A stretch of DNA of 64,000 nt from Dactylorhiza incarnata (taxonomy: Eukaryota; Streptophyta; Magnoliopsida; Asparagales; Orchidaceae). Each line of letters starts with the position of its first letter. The first letter of the stretch is position 1. The stretch covers positions 558,001-622,000 of the forward strand of contig JAWHQI010000268.1 in the NCBI GenBank assembly GCA_033032865.1, in the 5' to 3' direction. Position numbers and translations under genes: made by a program. Below, piece by piece: positions 23,701 through 35,700 of this stretch. The notes under the pieces were generated by a model. The model did no database searches. It had not been told where the DNA came from and worked only from the letters and a program-made list of their open reading frames with translations.

Positions 23701-26700
23701 CCTACGATTTGTACGCTCCAGCTTGCGGGGGAGTGTTAGAAAAGCCCATATCAAAGGCCCATAGTTAGGTCCATTATTGTATTTATTATGTATTTATTTC
23801 TCTCTCTCTCCTTTAGTCCCACATTGTGTATAGGATTTTCTCTCCTCTCTTTTCTCCTATAAATATGTATTCTCTCCTTGTATTTGATAACACAAGTAAT
23901 ACATACAAGTTTCGCTCTTCTCTACAGATTGTATAAGTTCTTGTGGCTTTCTGGATGTCTGGATTTCATAAGTTTGGCTCTTTGCTTGATGGCTTAGTCG
24001 TAAATTATTGGGCCTCTAAGTAATAATTCAATGCATGCATGTGAGCCTTGTTCTGGCTGCTCACCATTTTCTTGTTTTGGATTTTAATGATGATTAGTTA
24101 TTGGGTTAGGAAGAAGGGCTTTATGTGATGTCTTGGCTTGCATATTGGGCCTTGCCCTTCCCTACTTGGGAATTTTGAGTTTGGACGGCTGGAGTAAGAA
24201 GTATTAAATGTGAATCCACTATCTTGGTTTTGGTGTATTTGTGGATGAGGCTACTTACCTTTCTCCTTAGTGGAATTAAATGTGGCTTGATTGAGACTTG
24301 GATTAAATCTAATGGTGGATTTTAAGAGGTATGGAGGGAATTTACCCCTTGTGCCTTGGGAATCTACTTTAGGTTTTGATTTAATATAAATCCACACTCT
24401 TTCCCCTCCTCTCCTACTTCCTGAGATTTTTTCTGCCTCTGGAAATTTCTGGTTCTAGTTCCAACTTCTCTGTCTCTTATCCCTTGGACCTGGCTCCCAA
24501 CTTTCTAGCTCTGCTTGCAGCTGCTTGATCTTGGCTTGGTTATGCTGTGGCTATTGTTGGCTGCTGCAAGAACTAGATAGTGGTGTTGTGGTTGTTGATT
24601 TCCTTTTGTCGTGGGCTGTTTGGCTTTTGTTCTGGCTGCTAACTTTGGTGTGTGTGGGTGGGGGTAAGCTAATTAATTTAATCCTATTGTTGACTATATT
24701 AGTGGAAATTTTAGGGTGATTTGTGGGCTGTTATTATAGGTGTTGGTGGGATTTTATGTGACCGTTCTTGCAATATCGTGGGCTGCTGTTTGAGCTCATT
24801 TATTTGCCCTTTCAACATGGAAAAATTTCCATCCTAAGTCCTATTTTATATTATTAAATGGCAACCCCTAGTTGCTATTAAATGTAGTTAATTGGACTCA
24901 TTAAGTTGGCTTTCATTTGGTGGCTTTGAGGGCTCTATATGGTTGTCATATTCTTGTGTAATAGCTTATTTCAGAAATCATATTCCCTACCTAGCTGATT
25001 TTATTATGTCTAGCATTTAAATATAAAGGGGGTGACTTTAGAATTAAGCATTTTGGTGATTTCTAGTCCTAATTGTCGTATATGTAAGTCCTTATTCTCA
25101 TTTTTTCTTAATTTAGTTTCATATTGATGAAAAGAATAAATGTCCTATTAAGATTTCCTAATTTCCTAAACTCATGCATGAATGAATTCGATTCGAAAAC
25201 TAAAATGAAATTATTGATTGCAGAGTCCAAATTCCCAAGTTTTTGCGAATTCTGTTCCAAAATTTACTACAGTCCAAATGGCATCGCATGAGGAGAGGAA
25301 CACCGACCCTAAGTGGGAAAAGGAAAAAGAGAAAGTTAAGGTGAGTTCTTGTTTCTTTAATTTATGATATGCTTACTGCTTTATTTATTCCAGTCGTGAT
25401 GATGAAAAAAAATCTCTGCCTCTGATGTATGGACGATAATCATTTAATTGCGGCAACATTGCGGGCCGTTACATCGGGACTCTAATTGGCTATTGTGTCC
25501 AGGTAAATTTTTTCATTTTGAATCTTCAATTTAAAATTATATTGTAGTCCCTATTGACTATTGAGGCTCTTATAACTCCTTTGCTCTTACATCAATAACC
25601 TACATTAGAATAGGACTCTTCACCTAGCCGTCTTCATTCCATTTCAGCTTTTCTAATAATGGTATTCTTCAGTAAATTTTGTGTCCTTATACTCTCAGTG
25701 AAATTTGTGCTTCACCAATGCTCTGGATGCTGAATGAAGGAAGCATGGTTATGTGCACATAAATCAAAATGGATTCTTGGGTCTGCCCTCTCTGATGTCT
25801 TTGGCTTTGATTTGAGGGCATGATTCCGCAGCAAACGCGACGGTATAGGGGGCCACTATTTCAGTGGTACTCTGTGAGCAGCCACTTTGTGCATTTATTG
25901 TCAAAGGTTAGGTCTTTCTCCTCTGAGAGAAGCCACTTTGTGCATAGTGCCAAAGGTTAGGTCTGTTTCCAATCTTCCCCCGCCCATACCCCCAATGATT
26001 GGGGACTATATGGGTTATGTTGTTGTTGTTGTTGTGTTGTATACTCTCAGTGAAATGATCTTGGAGTGCGTGTGTTGGTTGTGTGTGTGTGTGTGGGGGT
26101 GGGGGTGGGGGTGGGGGGGGGGGGGGGGGGGGGGGGGTGGGGGTTGTCATCCTCATAGATTGTTACACTGTCAATCACATTTCCTCACCTCTCTTACATA
26201 ACTTATCACTAACCTTTGGGTGCTATTCCCCCCCCCCCCCCCCCTCTCCCTAGCCAAACAACAATTTTATCCCACATAAGGCATTTGGTTAAGTTTTTTT
26301 TCCTGCTTTTCGAATACATTCTCTCTGCTTACTATTAGATGTCTCTTTCTTGGCTATTCTCAGACACAGAAAGGATGAGGATATTATGATCCTCTCATCG
26401 CCACTTATTCACAACTATCGAAGTTATCAATCATGAGACTATTTTTCCCTCTTCGACTTCTATTGCGTTACTATTTGTTCCTTCCACCAAAATTTTTTTC
26501 CCTTGGTCTTTCGCATTATAGTTATATTTCTCGTTTGACTACATATTCCCTACTTTTCATTGTTCTTCCTTGTGTCTTTCGTCTATATCTACTACCATGA
26601 AGCAGCAAGAAGCATTATAACATCTTCATTGGACATCCTCCATTGACAAGCTCCACTTATTTCTTGTCATCCTCTTTGTCAACAGCAATCAATGGTGGTA

Positions 26701-29700
26701 TGATTTACAAATTGATGTCAATAATGTCTTCCTATATGGTGAATTGATGATCTTCAAGAAATACTTTACTTGGAGGAACCACTTAAGGATATTGCTCAAG
26801 AAGAGAACCATATGCTTCTTCTCAACAAGGCTACCTATGGATGAAGACTGCTCTTATAGATTTTCGCAGTAGCATCGTAGATCACCTATCTCCATATGCA
26901 TACATCATCAAGATAATTATAATGGCTACATATGTGGATGATATGTTTACTCATTAAGTACGTCTATGAGGTGACTAACTATTTATAAAAGCACATTGCT
27001 ATGAATAATTTGGGACGACCAAACTACTTTCTTAGAATAGAGTTTGCCTATAACAAATAAAGACCTCTCTCTTTGAGAAAATATTGTAACATCCGTAATT
27101 TGATGCAAGAGTAAAATTTAATTGCAGGGTCCAATCGCGAGCAAAATTGGTCGAGCCCGTGTCGTGTCGAGGTACAATTTTATAATGGTTAATGGTTGCA
27201 CGTTAATCAACAGATTTTTAACGTATTTATTGGACACTCTTCGGCGCAATTTAGAGGTTCACGAAAACCATAATTTTATATCATTAGTGTATTTCTGGTA
27301 TAATGTCAAATCTGTAATTAAGAAAATTTTAATTTCCCTCTCAGCCATTCCCCCTTTTCCTTAAGTTTCACGATTTAATCGGCGTAACCGTAGTTTACTC
27401 TTCCCTATTAAGGCTTACGACACCCCCCCCCCCCCCCCCGGTTTTGTTTTTAAAACCACAGCACTCACGACCCGTGCGAGAGGAGTCTAGGGTGCGCTCG
27501 ATCTTTACGTTCCAGCGACTGGCGACGCGTCTCTTTCACGCTCGTCGACGGCGCCATTCGAGGAGATTCTCCTCCAGAAACCACTGGCGCCTCCCCTCTT
27601 CAGTGCGATGAGACTGGGTGGCGCTGCCTTTGGCTTTTCCGACGCACGGAAGTCTTTCCCCCAGCCATCGATCTGCGTCAGGTAGCTGCCAGAATCGTGT
27701 TTCCGGCAGATCTGGGCCCGACGGCCCTTCCCCACTCTATTTGCACCAGGTAAACCGTAAGAAACAAGCGCCCGTCGACTCCCACTAGCAACCTCCCTCC
27801 CTCTTTCCTATCAAAATTGGAGACCTCGAGTCGACTTTTGTGGAGTCCCGCTTTTGGAACGAGGGTTTTTGTCGTATTTCGACTTTTGGTGCGGGTTGGC
27901 TTAGATCGGAGAAGGGTTTGAGTTGTCAAGTTTATCCAGAAGGAATCATGCCGCCACGTCGTGTGTACGAGCGTCGTCATCCCGAGGTAAGAAATTTGTT
28001 TCCTTTCGACTAGACATATCACCTATTGTAAATTTATTTAGTCGTCGTGCCAGAACACATGTGATACTTGTAGCCTTTTAATTCATGATAATAAACAAAT
28101 GAATCAGTACAGAACCCACATGAATTTGATTTAGTTGTAGCATATGAAATCGTGTTAAATGTTAATTATGTTAACCATGTTCGACTTAAAAATCAGTGCA
28201 TGACAACATCCACAGGCAAATAAGTTATTATAGAGTTTACGTGAAATCAATTCAGCAGTATTACATGAAATCATATTCAAACAAATAATAGTATAGCACA
28301 CACGTGAGATCAAACCATCAGAAGCACGTGAATTCATAGCCAGACAAATATTTTACAACAGCACTCAAGAAAACTTGAATCATTAGTAACACATGAATTC
28401 GTATTCAGATAAATAATTATTACAAAACATACGTAAAATTATATCATCAGTAGTATATGAATACATACTAAATGTCAATTAGATTAGCATATTTCGACAT
28501 ACAGGTTAGCGTAAGAATAAGATTTTTTGTACGCACAAACAAACCAGTTGAAGATGTTATATGCAATTAGTCTTAAAGCAAAAGGTTAAGATTTGTAATA
28601 AGCCTCAAACTAGTGTCTTTAATTGGACGACATAAGGTATTGATCGTGCCAACCACTAGATGATCAGTTTAGAAAGGGGGGCATGAGAGGTATTTTTCCT
28701 CATGATTGATGGAGGCACACCATCATACTCATAGGGCGTAGTAGACCTTATGAGCCTCAAGTTGGGAGTTTACACCCTATACAAGATTAGTAGATTCGAG
28801 TCCGTGTCTGTGACAGATAGACACTAGAACACATGTTCGTTAGTAGGGACTCATATCGTTAGAATGTGCATACAAATCTCCTTAATTAAGAAAGAGAAGA
28901 ATAGAAAATATGAGATCACAAGTCGCAATCTAGAAATCTCTATAGGATAATCGTTTTGGAAATTAAATGTAAGTTCAGCTTAAGATCATGTGATAAATCA
29001 GACGTCTTTTGATTCAAGTACCTTATGGAAAAGTGATGAGTCCGGTTTATATACATATTTTAGGACTCATTTAGGCTTAGTATCATGCATAGGTACTGCA
29101 TATTAGGTTGATTATCGCTTATATTGGATTAGTTGGTTATTTGCGTAAATAGTACCTTCCTTAGTCTACTTCTGTGTGTTATCTCGGATGTTCCCTTTTA
29201 TTCTCTTTGGTGCATATTTTATGCCGCTGGGTGCTTTGTTTCTAGGCCCCAGCGGGTATGTGTGAGTTTGCTGCAGGTACCAGGAGCTGAAATGCATTCC
29301 AGGGGGGCAATCCATGTGATTCCATGAAGATCTGGACCTGATCGTGCGATTTGTTCACGCACGATCAGGCGCACGATCACTATTCAGATCGCACGATCAA
29401 ATACAGATGGTCGTCCAGGCTGCAGTTTGCTCGCGCACGACCAATGACTATAGTGCGCACGACCACTGGTCGTGCGCCACTGACCGTGCGTTAATTGGCC
29501 ATCTTCTCCTCTGCTACAGGTTGACTGCGCACGATCAGTAGCATTCCTTTGCGCACGACCACTGGTCGTGCGCCACTGATCGTGTGCATTGTTTATTTTG
29601 CTCTGTATTTAAAGTCCGGCTCCGCGATTTTAGGGCATTCAGACAGAGTGGGGGCGCGAATTCTTCCGCAAGCTCCGCCGTTTTCCCTCTCCAAGCTCCA

Positions 29701-32700
29701 TCCATCCATCCCCTTCCTTGGGAAAGCTTCTTCCATCAATCCTAAGCTCCACCAAGGGTTCCGGAAGCTTTCCCCGCCATCTACATCAAGCATTTCAAGT
29801 TGCGGCATCTCCTTTTGGGTCAAGGGGAAGAGACCCAGCTCTGAGAAGAAGACGGATGATGGTTGGAGGTAGTGACAGCCTCTGAACCCCGGAAGCAACC
29901 AAGGACTGAGCTCGGAGGAGGCTTGACAACCCCCCATTCCGACCAAGATCTACGGCGAGGCTTCTCATCTCGTGGTTTCCTCTACCCTCTCTCTTTTGGA
30001 AATGTATGCTTAACTTTCGTATTGAACTAGTGTGATTTCTATTTGTCTATGAATGAAATATACTCTTGTTTTATCTTTCGCTTGATGCTTTGCTGTGATG
30101 CACTCCGCCCCCGCTCCACTTCCACACACACATTCCAGCTAGCCATCTAGCAATTGCTAGTGGTGACTTTGGCGAAGAGGTGAATACGACCCTCACAAAA
30201 CCCCGCACTGTAGCCATTTCTCCCGCTTACCGAAGCGCGGCATCGCGGCCGCTGCACTCACCCCCACTTTGCGAAGAGGTGTGTGCGACCCTCAATCGTC
30301 ACAGTTACTTTCCGTCCACGCGCCTCCCGAAGCACGGCATCGCGGCCGTTGCATCCACCTCGCCTTGCGAAGCGGAGTTTTGACCCGCATCTCTCTTTTC
30401 TGCACTAGCTTAGGAAACCCAAAATCAATGCCCTTGTTTTTCCTTTATTCGCTCGTATAACGATTGATTCACCACACGTTTCGTTCACCAGAACCTGCAT
30501 TCCTTGAGAGACGATATTCGGGGAAGCTATTCCCAATTTTATTACTTGACAGCGACCGGTGCACTTGCCGAATACGCATCAAAAAGCAAGTATGGAACAT
30601 GGTTTACATTTATTAGTATAAAAATGTTATCTTAAAAGCATGTTCCGATGATTTAATCAAAATATATTTTTAGTGTCACCGAGGGAAAAAGTCTTTCTTG
30701 CTCGCCAGTGGGTTGATCCGTTTTCGAAATTTTCATTACAGGGATTACGAAAGTTGTTCGCTCTAACTTCCTAGTTGGCTCTGTGTTCCAAACTTAAAGG
30801 TACTTTATAAATTTTATTTCCAGTCATTTATTTCCGCTGTAAACTTTAGTTAATCTTGTTATGATACTAATTTATATACTGTTGCTTGGTTTGCTTCACA
30901 TCATAAGTTTCGGCCAGACTTATGAATTGATGTTAAACTAGGTAGGGGTGTTACAAATATGTTCATATCTTGTTTAATAGATTAGCATCCTTGGTTGTAA
31001 GTTGGACAATACACACATGTAAAAACATACATCATATGAAAGTGAGGTACTTTTTGATAAATCTCCCGATTATCAGGTACTTATCTGAAAATTAATCTCC
31101 CAAAAACCTCTAGAGTTCACCACAAGTGAATTCTCCACCATTATCACTCTGAATATTTTTAATTCTACACCAAATTGAGTTTCCATATAATGATAAAATA
31201 ACTTAAATATCTCACTATCTTCTTTTTTCTTCTTCAAAAGAAAATTTCAAGTAATGCAAGAATAATCATCATTAAATAATAAACAGTAAAGAAAGCCATT
31301 AATAGAACAAACATGAGAGGTCCAGACATCAGAATGAAGCTTATCAAACTACTTATCACTTTGACTATAGCTAGAAGAATAAGTAGTTCTGCAATGTTTC
31401 CCAAATTGACAGGCTTGACAAAGCTGGAATAGGGACGTCAAAAGGCAATTACACAACTATTTCTTGATCATGCTAAACATTGTCCCATCTTTTGGCTCGT
31501 GCTGAGGAAGAAGATGCAGGAAGAGGAAGATGACAAGAGGTCAAGACGAAGCAAATCAACAACAACCATCTTTGTCCTGAACAACCAGATCGGCGACAGA
31601 ACAAAACCCAAAGAGACGTGTCACACCGTCTGGAACAAGCAATGCCGCGTTGTCTGAAACAAACAACGAACACCGTCTTGAAGCAGATTGATCAAGAGAA
31701 GACGAGATCGGCGGTGTAGAAAGAGATCTAGACAAGTGGATCGCGTTAAAGAATCGCATTAATCAAGACAAGAGGAGTTGTGTGATCAACATTGTGTCTC
31801 ACGAATCCTTCAGCGCTAACGAAATAACTATTTGAGGCCCTTCGAGCTCTAATACCATGATCGATAGGAGAATAACTTAGTTCTTATTCTCGACACTTTC
31901 TTTGATGTCAAACCCCCATTTTCTTTCATATATATTTCAATCAACAACATAATATCACACCTTAGTGACTCTTTGTGTTGTGGTAAACTTGAGGTAACCT
32001 TAACTCAGCTTGCTTTTTTTATGCATATTGTGCAAGATCAACTAATAGAAGGAAATCTATATCATGATATTGCATCATAGTTAGAGGTAATTTAATCATT
32101 GGGAAAGCAAGCAAATTATTATAACACAATCTAGTGTTGAAATTGAACAAAAGTTATGACCCATTTGACTTATGAAATTAAATGGTTGAAAATTCTTTTA
32201 GAAGAGTTTGACTTCCCTATTACACAAGCTATGACTCTATGCTGCATTATAAAAACGCGATCTACATTTGTTGCCAATATTATCTTCCATAAAAGGATCA
32301 AACATGACTGTCTTATATTTGAAATGTTTTTCACTCTAGGAAGGCTACCACTCCTTACGTCTCCAGATCAAGTTGTGGGCACCACAACAAATTCTGATTT
32401 CTAAATTTCTCTTAATCACTAACTTACATATATCCTCCAATTTGATTACCATTTCAGCCTTTTATTTCTTATTCACATGAATCGTACATCTATTAGATAT
32501 AGAGAATTTTTCTATTAAATAAAGTATCTCTTAACAATTTAGAACTCTTATTATGTATTAAAAATAAAAAATAAAAAAATTTAACAAAGGAATATCATAC
32601 TTTAAAAGCTAAATCTTAGGTGATTTACCTTTAGGAGTTGACTAACTTTTCCTGCAAGCGATAACAGCAGTGTTGTTTTTCCACATCCTGGAGCTCCTAG

Positions 32701-35700
32701 TAAAAGTGTCAGCCTGCAAAGGTTTATTCATTAAGGAATGAAAACTGTAATTTTATCCTTTTACTGAAGTAGAACATGAGTTTGGTTCTGATTTCAATTG
32801 TAGGGCTATTGGATTCGTGGCAAAGATAGTGCAGTTTTGGCTAATTTAAGTTCATTAGACTGATCGTTAATGTGCAAAGATAATGTGCTTCACCAATGCT
32901 CTGGATGTTGAATGAAAGAAGCATGGTTATGTGCACATAAATCAAAATGGATTCTTGGGTCTGCCCTCTCTGATGTCTTTGGCTTTGATTTGACGGCATG
33001 ATTCCGCAGCAAACGCAACGGTATAGGGGGCCACTATTTCAGTGGTACTCTGTGAGCAGCCACTTTGTGCATTTATTGTCAAAGGTTAAGTCTTTCTCCT
33101 CTGAGAGAAGCCACTTTGTGCATAGTGCCAAAGGTTAGGTCTGTTTCCAATCTTCCCCCACCCATACCCCCAATGATTGGGGACTATATGGGTTCTGTTG
33201 TTGTTGTTGTAGACTGATCGTTAATCTTCATGATTTCAAGTGCAATTAATTTGTTTTGCTTCATTTATTCTTCATTCATTTTGCTTCATCAAATACATCA
33301 AATTAAGCTAAAATTATCTTGTTTGGATTTCTAATGTTGGATTATGGAATTCGTGCCCCACATTAGTATAATTGGAGGTTATCGGGGGTATTATGGTAAT
33401 ATGTATGAGTTATATATCCTACATAAGGGAGGATTATGTGGGTGTTTTATCATCTTTGCTTTTAGATTTTTGGATTTTCGGGCTTTTTCTGGGTTAGGGA
33501 AATAACGCTCTACACTGTATCGATGCCTTATAACATTTGGCTTGATATGTGGTTCATCCCATACTATCCTACGACTCAAGGTATGCCAACCGATTTTATC
33601 TTCTCATGCATCCGCACACTTAATTCATGCGATCGACTTAATCACATCGTCTCCCACCTGTTGCTCCAACATCATTGCTCTAACGCACAGCCTAGCGCAA
33701 TTGATACGACGTTGGCCGCCACGCATATCTTTATTAGTCTATGTAGACCTAGGGGCATGGTCGTACTATGTATCCTTCCCACTCTATATATATGAGTGAG
33801 AGTGTCTCTTTATCATCATCTTTGGAGTCTTGGATGTTTGGCTCTCTTGGAGAGTGGAGTGTCGAGGAGGACCCAGCCTCCGAATGTTTGGCGGAAATTA
33901 TCTCATTATTGTATCTTTAATTGTCATGCAATTATAAGTTCGTGTTATTGATTCTTGTCTTGATACGTTTACAACATATCAATTGGTCCGACCAGCTCCT
34001 CATGTAGGGTTTTCTGCGAAGTCCTAATTGGAACTTCTTCCATGTTCCATCGGACACATTGTTTCGATCGCTTTCCGCTTGGATCTTCCTCCTTCCAACC
34101 GCCAGCCGTCCAAACCGCGCGCATCGAATCATGTCGAGCTCCATCCTCCTACAGCCGCAGCTAACGGAGCCCGTCTTCTTGCGTACAGCCGTCCACCGCT
34201 CCTCCCGATTTCAGCTCAACGCCAGCTCTCGCCAACAGCAACGCCTTCGCCGGTTCCGCTTATTCCAGTGCCTGCCAGCCGTTCCTCTTCTTCTTCGGCC
34301 GGATCCCATGACTTTTGCGTTGATCGACACCTGCATCTTCGACCTCCATGACTTCTCAGCGGCTCTTCATCTTCCCCAACGATTCTAGCGTGTTTCTTCC
34401 CTTCTTATTTTGTGATTCCAGTGCGCCTTCGACTTCATGCGCCTCCAGCCGACTCTTCTTCTTCTTCGGCCATGTCCGGTCGCACTTTTCGCGGGCCGCC
34501 AGTGCTCTTGCAGAATTCCGGTGCTTCTCGCCGCTACGCACAGCCATCTTCCATGCCTGAAATTTGTTCCATGGCCCTCCACGCCGACGAGAATGCCTCC
34601 GCCTCAGCCTCCGCTAACGCCCATCGCATGGATCAAATTGAAGCCCAGCTTGCGGATATCACTCTCCTCCTTTGAGAGTTTATGGTCACGACGGTAAATC
34701 GCCCTCCGACCACTCCAACACCGCCACCACTTCGGCCTGTTCCGGACCACAGTGGGGTTTTTGCACCCCGCTGCGGACATCCACCCGACCCATCTCCACC
34801 GGATTGAGATTCCTGTTTTCGACGGCCCCGACCCTCTTGGGTGGCTCGCCTACGCCGAGCAGTTCTTCGACCTTCAGCCCACACTCGCCAACCAGAAGGT
34901 CCCCCTAGCCACTATCTACATGGAGAGTTCGGCGCTCCATTGGGAGTGATGGATGCACCAGCAGATTCCTTACCTCACCTGGCCCACACTGAAAGAGGAA
35001 CTCTTCAGGCACTACGACGCCCGCCAGGCGAGTAACGCCTTTGAGCGCCTTAGCTCCGTCCGTCAGACCGACACAGTGTCCACCTACATCGACGAGTTCA
35101 TCGCGTTTGCTACGCACGTACCCGACCTAAACCCCGACTACTACTTGGGGTATTTTTTGGAGGGTCTGCAACCCCACCTCCGGGCGCACCTTCAGGTCCA
35201 CAACCCATCTACTCTTTCCCGTGCCATGGAGCAGGCTCGGTACCTCGACGAGGAACTCTACATAGCTCCACCATCCTCCTCGATCCAGACTCCCCACCAG
35301 CGGCCGCCAGTGTCGCCGCCTCTTCCTCGCTTGGCTCCCCTACCTCCACCTAAGCCCCAATTGCTAGGCCCACCTCCACAGCCGCCAGTCCCGCTTCCAC
35401 AGGCACCCTGGCGACCCCAACGCTTGTCTCACCAACAACACCTGGAGCTTCGCCGCAAAAGCCCCTACTTTCAATGCGAGCAGCCATACTCGCCCACCCA
35501 CGCCTGCCCTCTCAAGAACCTGTGTATGCTGATTGGATTTGAAGATGACGACCCTGATTTCAGGGACTTAGATCCGATGATGCTCCCTGACAATCCTTAC
35601 AGACCTCGACCTTGAGAATAAGGTCGTTTTTTTGGGCAGGACGTGTTGATATGACGCTGGCTGCCACGCATATATTTAGTAGTCTATGTAGCCCTAGGGG

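Larger units (their letters stand above)
18686..23926 (+). mobile_element. Element F: Ty1/copia LTR retrotransposon
   Basis: 5,241 bp with short LTRs (18686-18865, 180 bp; 23734-23926, 193 bp), TGTTAGAAAAGCCC...CTCTACA, flanked by gattg at 18681-18685 and 23927-23931. The gene order gag, protease, integrase, RT, RNase H is that of Ty1/copia. The LTRs differ by about two substitutions plus an 11-13 bp TATTTATTATG duplication. Several stops and frame breaks interrupt the polyprotein. Sequence style suggests an Ivana- or Ale-like clade, not settled. Confidence 0.95.
27085..30955 (+). mobile_element. Tekay-like solo LTR (contains a nested solo LTR)
   Basis: Runs from TGTAACATCC to GGGGTGTTACA, with 5-bp repeats aatat at 27080-27084 and 30956-30960. 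Such inverted TGTAAC/GTTACA ends are typical of Tekay/Del chromovirus LTRs and are seen again at 61606-63362. Removing the nested insertion leaves about 2.3 kb. No pol sequence is found inside, so it is a solo LTR left by LTR-LTR recombination. It holds a C18 run (27423-27440) and a spliceable ATGCCGCCACGTCG...GAGGTAAG leader near 27948-27990. Confidence 0.78.

Noticed and set aside
25224..25340. Host exon with ATG and splice sites ([17 protein letters not shown])
   Set aside because: Only one exon, no partner exons in frame, and Tekay-like LTR end nearby; kept only as a tentative LTR leader.
29549..29872. 107-residue frame in the nested solo LTR
   Set aside because: Lies in the leader region of an LTR and matches no retrotransposon protein.
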